Of a stretch of DNA of 64,000 nt, positions 37,904 through 46,826 are shown piece by piece. Origin of the DNA: Pseudooceanicola algae (GTDB taxonomy: Bacteria > Pseudomonadota > Alphaproteobacteria > Rhodobacterales > Rhodobacteraceae); assembly GCF_003590145.2 (NCBI RefSeq), contig NZ_CP060436.1:1770001-1834000 (forward strand), given 5' to 3'. The stretch's first letter is position 1. Every line of letters starts with the position of its first letter. Both the position numbers and the translations under genes were made by a program. Under the pieces are notes generated by a model. That model ran no database searches. It saw only the letters and a list, made by a program, of their open reading frames with translations, and was not told the origin of the DNA.

Positions 37904-38641
37904 TCAGCGCCGGTCTACGAGGTAATCGTGGGCTGACGTGTTGCACAGGCTGCGGCGCCATTCGACCGGTGTGCGCTCTGCCTCGAAGGCCAGGCGGTCG
38001 ATTTCCAGCAACGGCGTGCCGGGGGCGATCTCCAACAGCTCTGCATCCCCGAAGCTGGCCGCCGCCGCCCGCAACCGTTCCTCGGCAGAGGTCACGGTCC
38101 GACCGTAGCTACGTTCGTAATGGCGGAACAGGTGGTCGGGCAATGCGCCGCCCTCGCCCAGACCGGGCAGGACGGCTTCGGCCACCACGATCCGTTCCAG
38201 AATCGTCGGGCGGTCCCGCAACAACCGGACCCGCAGCAGGCGCCGCACCGGACTTTGTGGCGGCAAGGCAAGGCGGTCAGCCTCTGCTTGCGTGGCCGCG
38301 CCGATTTCACAGGACTCCAGCCGGGCGGGGGGCAATTCGTGCTGCCCGTCATGGCCGATCATGTTGAAGAACAGGAACAGCGACCGGCGATCCTCGATCT
38401 CCGGGACGAAAGTGCCAAGACCCTGACGTCGGGTCAGCAGACCTTCGTCGACAAGGCCGTTCAGCGCGCGGCGCACGGTGCCCTGGCTTACGCCAAGCTC
38501 GGCGGCAAGCTTCATCTCGCTGGGGATCATGGCGCCGGGGGGATAGACCTTTTGCAACAGGCGCTGGCGCAATTCGCCATCGACCATTTCATAAAGCGGC
38601 ACCTGACCGATCCTGCGGGGCGCCCGCCCGCGCGGCGCCAT
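37904..38641 (-). CDS. GntR-family regulator, HutC/UTRA type
   Basis: 245 aa from the ATG at 38641, which has GAGGGGG upstream; an in-frame ATG at 38713 would add 24 residues without a good ribosome site. Winged helix at residues about 15-75 (SEMKLAAELGVSQGTVRRAL), then a UTRA ligand domain (VRRLLRVRLLRDRPTILERI, PLLEIDRLAFEAERTPVEWR). It precedes Ldh2-cupin and probably represses them through the 37849 palindrome. Confidence 0.87.
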   Translation of the reverse strand: MAPRGRAPRRIGQVPLYEMVDGELRQRLLQKVYPPGAMIPSEMKLAAELGVSQGTVRRALNGLVDEGLLTRRQGLGTFVPEIEDRRSLFLFFNMIGHDGQHELPPARLESCEIGAATQAEADRLALPPQSPVRRLLRVRLLRDRPTILERIVVAEAVLPGLGEGGALPDHLFRHYERSYGRTVTSAEERLRAAAASFGDAELLEIAPGTPLLEIDRLAFEAERTPVEWRRSLCNTSAHDYLVDRR

Positions 38642-38771
38642 CAGCGCCCCCTCGAGGCCGGGCAGGAAGGCAAGGCGCGACGCATGATCAGTTTCCCCTG
38701 CATGACGGAACATAGGCCGGACCTGTCTAGCGCGGCGCCCTGCCCCATGCAATTACGCAGCCGCATCACGC

Positions 38772-38815
38772 GAAAGGCCGCCCCAGGGGAGGGAGGGTCC
38801 CACGGGCGGCCTTTC
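38772..38815 (-). terminator. Terminator after the BKACE gene
   Basis: GAAAGGCCGCCC (38772-38783) and GGGCGGCCTTTC (38804-38815) are perfect 12-bp inverted repeats with a 20-nt loop, 21 bp after the BKACE stop. It separates the flavin reductase-BKACE pair from the downstream gntR gene. Confidence 0.75.
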
Positions 38816-38835
38816 TGCAGGTCGACGTCAGGCGT

Positions 38836-39624
38836 TCAGGAGGCCATGACCTGCAATTGCTTCAGGGCTGTATCAACCTCTCGGACACGCTCTGCGTTGT
38901 CCGTGGCGACCGACCCATCCGCGTTGTGGAACGAGTTCTCGAACCCCACACGGGCCTTGCCGCCAAGGCGGGCAGCCTCGACCAGGCTGGCGGTTTCATC
39001 CGCCCCGAAGGCGCAGACCATCCAGTCGAAGGTCTGCCCCTCTGCCCGCTTGAGCTCATCGAGGTATTCGGACAGGGCAAAGGCGTTGAGGCTGCCATCG
39101 GCATAGGTGCCGCGCACCAGCTGAATCAGGTGGTGCTTACCGGGAATGTGGCCGTTTTCCGTCGCGATGACGAAGCCCTGCACCTCTTGCGGGCTGTAGA
39201 GGATATGCTGGATCTCGACCCCCTCTTCGGCCGCCCAGTCGTAGAATGCATGGGCGGCGGGCCAGTCGGTGGGCTGGCGCACGATTTCGCGCAGGGCGAC
39301 AGAGACGTAGCGCGGCTTCAGCTTGCGCATCATGGCGCGCTGCGCCTCGGCCTCGTAGCGCCCGGCAGATTCCGACGTCACTTGCAGGTAGGTGTCGGGC
39401 AGATCCGATTCCAGCCGCTCGAGCAGGGCACGATAGCGGCCCGCGTCCAGCAGATGCACGCCCTGGGCGTCGCGCAGATGCAGGTGCAGGCCATCCGCCC
39501 CCGCCGCCACGCAGCGCTTTGACGTCTCGACCAACTCGTCGTCCGTCATCGGAAGCGCCGGGTGGTCGGCCTTGGTTCGCCGCGCCCCGTTGGGCGCAGA
39601 CATCAGCCGGGGGAGCGCCCTCAT
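38836..39624 (-). CDS. BKACE-family beta-keto acid cleavage enzyme (DUF849)
   Basis: 262 aa TIM-barrel enzyme related to Kce, which splits a beta-keto acid with acetyl-CoA in a retro-Claisen reaction. Seen: SAPNGARRTKADHPALPMT and the zinc-binding HLHLRD (residues about 47-52), plus ENSFHNADGSVATDNAERV near the end. It is shorter than Kce (about 275). The start overlaps the flavin reductase stop as ATGA. Pairing with a flavin reductase and a LysR suggests oxygenation followed by keto-acid cleavage. The substrate is unknown. Confidence 0.85.
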   Translation of the reverse strand: MRALPRLMSAPNGARRTKADHPALPMTDDELVETSKRCVAAGADGLHLHLRDAQGVHLLDAGRYRALLERLESDLPDTYLQVTSESAGRYEAEAQRAMMRKLKPRYVSVALREIVRQPTDWPAAHAFYDWAAEEGVEIQHILYSPQEVQGFVIATENGHIPGKHHLIQLVRGTYADGSLNAFALSEYLDELKRAEGQTFDWMVCAFGADETASLVEAARLGGKARVGFENSFHNADGSVATDNAERVREVDTALKQLQVMAS

Positions 39625-40124
39625 AGAGCCTCACCCATTTCCGCGAAGCGCCCGCGATGGAACAGCAGGGGCGCGACATCCTGATGGTCGACGCGCAGAA
39701 CCCGTCCGATGAATATCTCGTGGTCGCCGCTGATGATCCGCTTTTCGGTCCGGCATTCCAGCGTTGCCAGCGCGCTGCGCAGCACCGGCACCCCATAGTG
39801 GCCGGCCCACCAATCCACGCCGGAAAACTTGTCTTCGGCGGGATTGCAGAACCGCATTGTCTCGTCCTTGGCGCCCGCCCCCATGATGTTCACGGCAAAC
39901 CCGTCATGGGCGCAGAAGGCCTCGCGGGACGGGGAATTCAGCCCGATGCTCCACAGGATCTGCGGCGGATCGAGCGAGACGGACGAGAACGAATTGACCA
40001 CCAGGCCGACGGGTTTCCGGTTTTCGCCAAGCGATGTCACCACGGTCACGCCGGTTGCAAAGCAGCCGAAAACGTCCCGCAGGAGCCGGGCATCGATTTG
40101 ATCAAGTTCAGTTTCTTCAGACAT
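39621..40124 (-). CDS. Flavin reductase (FMN reductase of a two-component monooxygenase)
   Basis: 167 aa, HpaC/RutF-type flavin reductase domain: DVFGCFATGVTVVTSLGENR, VGLVVNSFSSVSLDPPQILW and FAVNIMG. It reduces FMN or FAD with NAD(P)H and passes it to an oxygenase. No oxygenase is beside it, so the LLM enzyme at 30116 is its likely client. GGAAGGAAAAAGC precedes the ATG. It is divergent from a LysR gene, 105 bp away. Confidence 0.88.
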   Translation of the reverse strand: MSEETELDQIDARLLRDVFGCFATGVTVVTSLGENRKPVGLVVNSFSSVSLDPPQILWSIGLNSPSREAFCAHDGFAVNIMGAGAKDETMRFCNPAEDKFSGVDWWAGHYGVPVLRSALATLECRTEKRIISGDHEIFIGRVLRVDHQDVAPLLFHRGRFAEMGEAL

Positions 40125-40229
40125 GCTTTTTCCTTCCTCTTCGTCGCTTGCCCCAGAATATGAGCGGTTGAAGCATCAGGACAATTAATATTAGACTGTG
40201 GCAGATAGAAGAAAAGTGGATAGCCGGTC

Positions 40230-41192
40230 ATGAAGCTTCAGCAATTGCGTTATTTCGTTGCGGTCTTCGAGCAGGGCTCGTTTTCGGCGGCCGCCGAGAA
40301 GGTCAATGCAACCCAGTCCGGTCTGTCCATGCATGTGGGCCAGATCGAAAAGCGCTATGGCGTGGTGCTGTTTTCGCGCAGTTCCTCCGGTGTCAGCCCG
40401 ACCGAAGCCGGGCGGTCCTTCTACCGCGAAGCCGTGAAGGTCCTTGCGGCGGCCTACCGCGCAGAGGATCGCATCCGGTCGCTTTCCAAATCCGTGACCG
40501 GGCATATCCGGGTCGGCCTGATGCCCACCTTTACCCGCGCGGTGCTGACCCCTGCCCTGCTGGAATTCGCAGAGGAATATCCCGAGGTTCGCCTGTCGAT
40601 CTCGGAAGCCTATTCCGGGGCGCTGGCCAATGACGTGACCGAAGGGCGTCTCGATTTCGCGGTTGTCCCGGCCTCCTTTGACTTAGGCGAAATGCTGGTG
40701 GCGACGCCGATGGGTCAGGATCGGGAATGCCTGGTCTGCGCTGCCGGGCGCGAATTCCCCACCACGCCGGATGGCGTGCGCCTGCGGGATCTGCCGCCGC
40801 AGAAATTCGTCCTTCCCGGCCAGGGCAATGCGCGGCGCCATCGGATCGACGCCTACCTTGGCCAGAACCAGATCGAGGTGCTGGAACGCCTGCAACTGGA
40901 CACGATGCACGGCACGCTCGGGCTGGTGGGGCAGTCGGACTGGGTGTCCATCCTGCCCGGTATCCTTTGCCTGCCCGATCTGGACGGCACGCGCCGCCGC
41001 GTCGTGCCGCTGGCCGATCCCGCCCTCACGGTGGATTATCTGCAGATCGAACACGCCTCGCGTCCGCTGAGCCAGGGCGCACAGGCCTTTGCCGACATCC
41101 TGCAGAAGGAACTGACCCGCGCGCTCGGGGTCGCGCCTGTCAGCCGGAACCCCGACCGGTCCGCCCTGCGCAGTATCGTCGCCACGGCCTGA
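40230..41192 (+). CDS. LysR-family transcriptional regulator
   Basis: 320 aa. HTH at residues 1-60 (MKLQQLRYFVAVFEQGSFSA, VNATQSGLSMHVGQIEKRYG) and an effector domain thereafter. The gap to the divergent flavin reductase contains the AT-rich ATTAATATTAG (near 40184-40194), a plausible LysR site. It likely activates the reductase-BKACE pair in response to a pathway intermediate. Confidence 0.87.
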   Translation: MKLQQLRYFVAVFEQGSFSAAAEKVNATQSGLSMHVGQIEKRYGVVLFSRSSSGVSPTEAGRSFYREAVKVLAAAYRAEDRIRSLSKSVTGHIRVGLMPTFTRAVLTPALLEFAEEYPEVRLSISEAYSGALANDVTEGRLDFAVVPASFDLGEMLVATPMGQDRECLVCAAGREFPTTPDGVRLRDLPPQKFVLPGQGNARRHRIDAYLGQNQIEVLERLQLDTMHGTLGLVGQSDWVSILPGILCLPDLDGTRRRVVPLADPALTVDYLQIEHASRPLSQGAQAFADILQKELTRALGVAPVSRNPDRSALRSIVATA

Positions 41193-41491
41193 GCCGAGCT
41201 GACCGCCCATGGGGGAGATGCCTTTGGCGCCGCCTCACCGGATCTGGATGGCAACGGGCGAAGGCCATCAGTAAATCTGATAGGCGCTGAAATTTTTAAT
41301 CATTTCTTTTATGCCCCGTCGGGCGTTAGCGTTTTCTTAGGGAACGCCGAAACCCTTGCTAAGCAATTGATCTGCAAAGACGTCACCGCGATGCGCGCGC
41401 CACGTCGTACCACAGCGGATCATGACCGCGGCCAGGGGCGTTGCACGGGTTCGGACCGCGGGCCCGGTTGCCATTGATTACGGGAATGCAC
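41193..41491 (+). other. Intergenic region with AT-rich segment and weak hairpin
   Basis: 299 bp between the LysR gene and the hydrolase gene. At 41287-41340 it is AT-rich (AAATTTTTAATCATTTC) and has GCCC-CGTC-GGGC (41313-41324) followed by a T-containing tail, either a weak terminator for lysR or a leader structure. No gene is supported. Confidence 0.4.
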
Positions 41492-42274
41492 ATGACTTCT
41501 ATCCAACTTCACTCCTCCGTTCATGGGGCGGCCGATGCGCCCGTCCTGCTGCTGCTCAACAGTCTCGGCGCGACGGAGGCCATGTGGGAGGCGCAGATCC
41601 CGCTGCTGAGCGGCCATTACCGGGTCATCACTTGCGACACGCGCGGCCACGGTCAAAGCCCGGCCCCCGAAGGCCCCTATGCCTTTTCCGATTTCGTCGA
41701 TGACGCGCTGGCGGTGCTGGATGCCCATGGGGTTGAAAAGGCCTCTGTCCTGGGTCTGTCGCTTGGCGGGATGACCGCCCTTGGTCTGGGCCTGAACCAC
41801 CCCGACCGGATCGAACGGATCGTCTGCTGTGCGGCGCGTTCCGACGCGCCAGAGCCTTTCGTGCAAAGCTGGCACACCCGGCTGGCCAAGCTGGACGAAG
41901 GCGGCGTCGAAGCGGTCTGGAACGGCACCGTCGGCTTCTGGCTGAGCGAAGAAACCCGCGCCGCCCACCCCGAGCGCGAAGCGGCGCTGCGCGACGGCTT
42001 CCTGCGCACCTCGCCCACCGGCTATCGCGGCTGCGCCCATGCGCTGATGGAACTCGATTACCTGCGCCACCTCGGCAAGATGACCGTGCCCGCGCTGTTC
42101 GTTTCCGGAGAGAACGACGGCGGCGCCTCCCCTGCAACGATGGAAGAAATGGCCGCCGCCTGCCCCGGATCGCAATATGCCTGCGTCAGCGGCGCCAAGC
42201 ACGTCATCAACGTTGACCGGCCGCAGGACTTCGCCCTCGCGATCGGTGGCTTCCTCGAACTGGATACCGAGTAA
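41492..42274 (+). CDS. Alpha/beta hydrolase, 3-oxoadipate enol-lactonase (PcaD)-like
   Basis: 260 aa from the ATG at 41492 (CGGGA upstream); the in-frame ATG at 41486 would add only two residues. The nucleophile is in GLSLGGM (residue about 93), the catalytic His in GAKHVINVDRP near the end, and the N-terminal LNSLGATEAMWEAQIPLL is typical of PcaD. It probably opens a lactone ring, as PcaD does in the protocatechuate branch. No other pca genes are present, so the real substrate may be a different lactone. Confidence 0.8.
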   Translation: MTSIQLHSSVHGAADAPVLLLLNSLGATEAMWEAQIPLLSGHYRVITCDTRGHGQSPAPEGPYAFSDFVDDALAVLDAHGVEKASVLGLSLGGMTALGLGLNHPDRIERIVCCAARSDAPEPFVQSWHTRLAKLDEGGVEAVWNGTVGFWLSEETRAAHPEREAALRDGFLRTSPTGYRGCAHALMELDYLRHLGKMTVPALFVSGENDGGASPATMEEMAAACPGSQYACVSGAKHVINVDRPQDFALAIGGFLELDTE

Positions 42275-42377
42275 TCCCGATGAGACCGACTGATCGCACC
42301 AATCCCGCTCCCGCTGCGCCCCGCGCTCAGAACGGCTCAGGCCGGGCCCTCGGCCCGGCGGCAGGTGGGCGTGTCGG

Positions 42378-43274
42378 TTGATCGGACATATGCTTCCGAT
42401 CCTGGGACCAATAGGAATATTGGTCCTGATCGGCTACGCGATGGGACGCGGCGCCACGGGGCTGGACACCCGGACGCTCAGCACGGTCGTCGTGATGGTG
42501 GCAGCGCCCGCGCTGATCTTCAGCAGCCTGACTTCGTTGGAGATCACACCGCAGGCGGTGGTGGCAATCTCGGGCGCGGCGGCGCTGTGTCTGGCAATCT
42601 CGGCCCTTCTGGCCGCTTTGGTCCTGAAACTGACGGGCGGGTCCCTGCGCAGCTTTCTTCCGGTGCTCATGATGCCCAATTCGGGCAACATGGGACTGCC
42701 CCTGGTCATGCTGGCTTTCGGGGACGCGGGACGGGAGCTTGCCGCGGCCTATTTCGTCGTCGTCGCCCTGGCCCAGCATTCCATCGGCATGTCGATCTAT
42801 GCGGGCAGTTTCAAGGTCGGCACCCTGCTGCGTCAGCCGCTGATCTATTCGGTCCTGCTGGTCGTGCTGGTGCTGACGACGGGGATAGACGTGCCCCCCG
42901 TCATTGCCACGACGGCCGAGATGACCGGCGGCATGATGGTCCCCGCCATGCTGCTGTTGCTTGGTACATCGCTGGCGCGGCTGCGGGTGGCGGATCTGAA
43001 ATCAGCCGTCGTCCTGGCCTTCGGGCGGCTGGCGATCGGGGTGATCTCGGCCATCTGCGTGATCTGGATTCTCGGGCTCGAGGGGATGCCCGCGGGCGTC
43101 GTTTTCCTGATGGCGACCATGCCGACGGCCATCGTAATCTACGTTTTCTCGGAACGGTACAACCGCGATCCCGAACGCGTGGTCGGTGTCGTCGTGGTTT
43201 CAACCCTGCTGACCTTTGCCTGCCTGCCCGGCCTGACCTGGATTGCGCTCAGGATGGCGGGCGTCGCCTCCTAG
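42378..43274 (+). CDS. AEC-family (auxin efflux carrier-like) transporter
   Basis: 298 aa with about ten transmembrane segments and the AEC pattern: GYAMGRGATGLDTRTLSTVV, LMMPNSGNMGLPLVMLAFGD, and ATMPTAIVIYVFSERYN. Members carry malate, malonate or other organic acids. It follows the hydrolase by 103 bp, perhaps in one transcript, and may exchange a pathway acid. No ribosome site stands out before the ATG. Confidence 0.85.
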   Translation: MIGHMLPILGPIGILVLIGYAMGRGATGLDTRTLSTVVVMVAAPALIFSSLTSLEITPQAVVAISGAAALCLAISALLAALVLKLTGGSLRSFLPVLMMPNSGNMGLPLVMLAFGDAGRELAAAYFVVVALAQHSIGMSIYAGSFKVGTLLRQPLIYSVLLVVLVLTTGIDVPPVIATTAEMTGGMMVPAMLLLLGTSLARLRVADLKSAVVLAFGRLAIGVISAICVIWILGLEGMPAGVVFLMATMPTAIVIYVFSERYNRDPERVVGVVVVSTLLTFACLPGLTWIALRMAGVAS

Positions 43275-43327
43275 GTCAGAATCGTTCCCCTGACGACGGA
43301 TCGGTGGCGAAACCGGAATTACGAAAA

Positions 43328-43450
43328 ATTGGGTGACCAATCATGAAAAAGAAGCCGAAATAATACCAGTCAATAACCTGATTTAAAACGAAAAAAAGAT
43401 GCGGTGGAAACGTAGAAGATTTATGTTGAATGGAAGGAATGGCTGACCAA
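43328..43450 (+). promoter_or_regulatory. AT-rich control region of the TTT operon with repeated GGNTGACCAA
   Basis: The 282-bp gap before the first TTT binding-protein gene is unusually AT-rich between about 43315 and 43440. ATTGG-GTGA-CCAAT (43328-43341) is a perfect 5-bp inverted repeat containing GGGTGACCAA, and GGCTGACCAA recurs at 43441-43450. The same GGTTGACCAA lies before the FCD-GntR gene (52188-52197). I infer that these are operator elements of that regulator. Confidence 0.5.
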
Positions 43451-43556
43451 AGTTGATCGAAGCTGCGCTCTGCCCGACCACCGGCACGCGCGGTTCAACG
43501 GATTGGAGGATCCGTCTGCGGGAAAGCCCCCGCATCACATCAAGGGAGGAGACATC

Positions 43557-44669
43557 ATGACAGACGACAGGAAACACCTGACCCGCCGTGCGATTCTGGC
43601 GCAGGGCGCAAGCGCGACCGGCCTGGCGGCCATGGCCATCACCATGCCCGGCATGGCACTTGCCCAGAACTTTCCCCGCCGGCCGGTGACACTTGTGGTG
43701 ATGTATGCCGCGGGTGGCGGCACCGATGCCATTATGCGCAAGCTGGCCGATGAAATGGCCCGCGCGCAAGGCTGGACGATCAACGTGGTCAACAAGCCCG
43801 GCGCGGTCGGCGGCGTGGCGACGCAATATGTCTCTGCAGCACGGCCCGATGGCTACACGCTGCTGGGGGCGGCCAATTACAACCGCTTCGTGCGAGTCCT
43901 GGGCCATGCCGATTTCGTGCCATGGCAGGACTGGCTGCCGATGAAGGCCGCCGATGCGCCCGCCAGCTGGTCGGTGCGCGCGGATTCCCCCTTCCAGACC
44001 ATGGAAGACGTGATCGAAGAGGCAAAGGCCAACCCCGGCAAACTGACGATCTCCACCTCCGGCACCGGTGGTGTCTGGCACGAAGTCTCGCTGATCATCG
44101 CCAACATGGCCGGGATCGAGATGAAATACGTCCCCTACAAGGGCGGCAAACCGGCCACGCTGGCCGGGCTTCAGGGCGAAACCGATGTCGCCGGCGGCGG
44201 TCTGCATGAACATATCGACCTGATCCGCAGCGGCGAATTGCGCAATCTCTGCCACGCCAGCACCAGCGACATCACCCTGGATGACGGCAAGGTCCTGCCC
44301 TCGATCGGCGGGATCATCCCCGAGGCGCAGAAGATCCTGCCCGTCGGTGCCACCTACAACTTCATGGTGCCGCGCAATCTGCCGCCCGAAGTCCTTCAGC
44401 AGCTTGCCGACGCCTTCCGCGCGGCCGCAACCTCTGACGGCTTCAAGGAGATGATGGAGCAGAACTTCTTCCAGCCCGGTCTGCTTGTCGGCGAAGAAGC
44501 CGACCGTCAGGGCGCGCTGATGGAGACCATCACGGCCGATATCTTCAACAAGAACCAGGACGCCATCGGCGCCGAGGTCCGGACCGCCGAGGAACTTGGC
44601 CTGCCCGCGCCCGAGGACTTCGATTCCTGGTGGCCGCCGCAGGGCTACACCCCGCCGCCGATCAGCTGA
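43557..44669 (+). CDS. Tripartite tricarboxylate transporter binding protein (TctC family), system A
   Basis: 370 aa, longer than the usual 320 or so. The leader contains TRRAILAQGAS and a hydrophobic stretch ending GMALAQ, so it looks like a twin-arginine (Tat) signal, unlike the Sec leader of the second TctC. The TctC/Bug fold is seen in RPVTLVVMYAAGGGTDAIMR, KPGAVGGVATQYVSAARPDG and VPYKGGKPATLAGLQGETDV. The start is the ATG at 43557 with GGGAGGAG. It probably binds an organic acid for the TctBA channel encoded downstream. Confidence 0.88.
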   Translation: MTDDRKHLTRRAILAQGASATGLAAMAITMPGMALAQNFPRRPVTLVVMYAAGGGTDAIMRKLADEMARAQGWTINVVNKPGAVGGVATQYVSAARPDGYTLLGAANYNRFVRVLGHADFVPWQDWLPMKAADAPASWSVRADSPFQTMEDVIEEAKANPGKLTISTSGTGGVWHEVSLIIANMAGIEMKYVPYKGGKPATLAGLQGETDVAGGGLHEHIDLIRSGELRNLCHASTSDITLDDGKVLPSIGGIIPEAQKILPVGATYNFMVPRNLPPEVLQQLADAFRAAATSDGFKEMMEQNFFQPGLLVGEEADRQGALMETITADIFNKNQDAIGAEVRTAEELGLPAPEDFDSWWPPQGYTPPPIS

Positions 44670-44724
44670 TTGCCCCCGGCCCGGGTTGCGATGGCCGCCC
44701 GGGCGCATTCCCTGCTTCAACTAA

Positions 44725-44739
44725 CCAGCCGAAGGCTGG
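44725..44739 (+). terminator. Intercistronic hairpin after tctC system A
   Basis: CCAGCC-GAA-GGCTGG, a perfect 6-bp stem with a GAA loop, lies between the TctC gene and TctB and ends 17 bp before the TctB start codon. It also lies just upstream of the TctB ribosome site CGGAGGTG. It probably tunes the ratio of binding protein to permease. Confidence 0.55.
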
Positions 44740-44756
44740 CACCGGAGGTGCCATTC

Positions 44757-45323
44757 ATGACTTCCCCTGTTTCGGACGACATCAAGTTCGAAGGCGAGGA
44801 CGCGAACGCGGGCGACGCCGCCCCGATCCTCGACATCATCGCGGCCGGAGCCCTGATCGCCACGGCCATCGTGGTCATGGTGGCCTCCCTGCGTCTTCCC
44901 GTACCGGGATCTGCGCTGACCGCGCCGGGGTTGCTGCCCTTCATGGCTGCGGCATCGCTGGCGGTCATGGCAATCGTGCTGGGGCATTCGGCAATCCAGC
45001 GCCGGCGCGTGACCGGCGCGTCTTCGGAACAGCTTTTCGGTGATCTCGAAGAACAGATGCGGATGCTGGTGCTGGCCGGGATGGTCGGGGCCTACATCCT
45101 TGCGCTGCAGCTTCTGGCCTTTCAGGTCTATTTCGACATCGCTGGTATCCCCTTCGTCTTTTCGGCCTTCCAGCCCGTCAGCTTCATCGCGCTTGCCGCC
45201 ATCATGCATGTCTTCTGGCGCGGCCCCCTGTGGACCAAGGCGGCGATTTCCGCCGGATGGACCCTGGCGCTGACACTGACCTTCCAGAAACTCTTCAACA
45301 TTCCACTGCCGGGCGGATTCTGA
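44757..45323 (+). CDS. TTT transporter small membrane subunit (TctB family), system A
   Basis: 188 aa, four predicted helices, TctB family (LPVPGSALTAPGLLPFMAAA, then LGHSAIQRRR). CGGAGGTG lies upstream of the ATG at 44757. It is needed for assembly and function of TctA but its exact role is unknown. It is followed by tctA after 3 bp. Confidence 0.85.
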   Translation: MTSPVSDDIKFEGEDANAGDAAPILDIIAAGALIATAIVVMVASLRLPVPGSALTAPGLLPFMAAASLAVMAIVLGHSAIQRRRVTGASSEQLFGDLEEQMRMLVLAGMVGAYILALQLLAFQVYFDIAGIPFVFSAFQPVSFIALAAIMHVFWRGPLWTKAAISAGWTLALTLTFQKLFNIPLPGGF

Positions 45324-45326
45324 GCC

Positions 45327-46826
45327 ATGATTGACGCATTCCTCCAACTCATGTCTCCGATGCTGCTGATCATGACGCTTGCCGGGGTGTCGCTCGGCAT
45401 CATCTGGGGCGCCCTGCCGGGGCTGTCGACGACCATGGCCATGGGCCTGCTGATCGGCCTCTCCGCGGGCATGTCGCAGGACCTGGCCATCTGCTTCATG
45501 ATCGGCGTCTATACCGGTTCGGTCTTCGGTGGCGCGATCTCGGCCATCCTGATCAACATCCCCGGCACCCCCGACGCGGTGCCCACGATGATCGAAGGCC
45601 ACCAGTTGGCGCAACGCGGCGAAGGCGGCCAGGCGCTTGGCATGTCGATCACCGCCTCCTTCATCGGCGGGACCCTGGGCATCCTGCTGCTGGTCCTGTT
45701 CATTCCGCTGATCCTCAGCTTCGCCCTGAACTTCCGCTCGTGGGAGATGTTCTGGCTGGCCGTCATCGGCATCATGGTCTCGGGCTCCATGGCCTCGGGC
45801 GAGATGCCCCTGAAGGGCTGGATCGCGGGCTGGATCGGTATCCTGATCGCCCTTGTCGGCCTGGACGAGATCCACGCGGTGCCGCGTTTCACCTTCGGCA
45901 GCTTCATGCTGTTCGACGGCATCAGCTATGTCGCCATCCTGATCGGCCTCTTCGGCTTTGCCGAGATCCTGCGCACCCTGCCCTCGCGCTCGGCCCCCAC
46001 CATCCCCAGCAAGGTCGGCCGGGTCTTTCCGCCGCTGCGCCAACTGCTGCGCTTCACCCCCGCCGCGACCCGGTCGGGCATCCTGGGCGCGCTTATCGGG
46101 GCCGTGCCGGGTGCGGGCGCCAACGTGGCCTCCTTTCTTGCCTATGACATCGGCCGCCGCCGTGCCTCGCCCGAGGAACAGGCGAAATGGGGCAAGGGCA
46201 GCTATCAGGCGCTGGTCTGCGCGGAAACATCGAACAATGCCAATATCGGCGGGTCGATGCTGCCCACGCTGGCGCTCGGCATTCCGGGCAACGCGGCTGC
46301 TGCCGCGCTGCTGGCTGCGCTGACGCTGAAGAATGTCAGCGTCGGGCCGACCATCCAGATCGACCACCCCGGCCTGATCTACTTCATCTACGGCGCGCTG
46401 CTGCTGGCCAACATGATGATGTTCGGCGCCGCCTTTGCCCTGATCAAGCCCTGCGTCAAGCTGTTCAGCCTGCCGCGCGGCGTGCTGATGCCGCTGATCA
46501 TCCCGGTCTGCATCATCGGCGCATGGTCGGTGAAGCTGTCGATGTTCGATGTCTGGATCATGTTCGGCGCCGGTATCTTCGGCGTGCTGCTCAGCATCTT
46601 CCGCTTCCCGGTCGCCCCGATCGTGCTGGGTGTCATCCTGGCCCCGCTTGCGGACGAGAACCTGCGCCGCGCGCTGCTGGTCTTCGAGGACAAGAGCCTG
46701 GGCTTCGTGATGTCGCAATGGATCGGGACGGTCCTGATGCTGGCAGTGCTGTTCGTGGTGGTGGAAGGGATCCTGCGGGGTCTGCGCAGCCGCCGGGAAA
46801 AAACCGCTGCCCTTGCGGCGGAATGA
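45327..46826 (+). CDS. TTT transporter large permease subunit (TctA family), system A
   Basis: 499 aa, the standard TctA length, about twelve helices. Signatures: GALPGLSTTMAMGLLIGLSA, INIPGTPDAVPTMIEGHQLA, GAVPGAGANVASFLAYDIGR and NANIGGSMLPTLALGIPGNA. It is a proton- or sodium-driven carrier for the TctC ligand. Its stop overlaps the Gfo/Idh start by 4 bp, so transport and catabolic genes are translated in series. Confidence 0.92.
   Translation: MIDAFLQLMSPMLLIMTLAGVSLGIIWGALPGLSTTMAMGLLIGLSAGMSQDLAICFMIGVYTGSVFGGAISAILINIPGTPDAVPTMIEGHQLAQRGEGGQALGMSITASFIGGTLGILLLVLFIPLILSFALNFRSWEMFWLAVIGIMVSGSMASGEMPLKGWIAGWIGILIALVGLDEIHAVPRFTFGSFMLFDGISYVAILIGLFGFAEILRTLPSRSAPTIPSKVGRVFPPLRQLLRFTPAATRSGILGALIGAVPGAGANVASFLAYDIGRRRASPEEQAKWGKGSYQALVCAETSNNANIGGSMLPTLALGIPGNAAAAALLAALTLKNVSVGPTIQIDHPGLIYFIYGALLLANMMMFGAAFALIKPCVKLFSLPRGVLMPLIIPVCIIGAWSVKLSMFDVWIMFGAGIFGVLLSIFRFPVAPIVLGVILAPLADENLRRALLVFEDKSLGFVMSQWIGTVLMLAVLFVVVEGILRGLRSRREKTAALAAE

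Noticed and set aside
44721-46718. 665-codon minus-strand frame rich in Asp, Gln, Arg and His
   Set aside because: It is the antisense shadow of tctB and tctA; composition is what antisense reading of membrane protein codons gives.
46187-46822. N-terminal extension of the Gfo/Idh protein
   Set aside because: It overlaps tctA in another frame and shows no domain.
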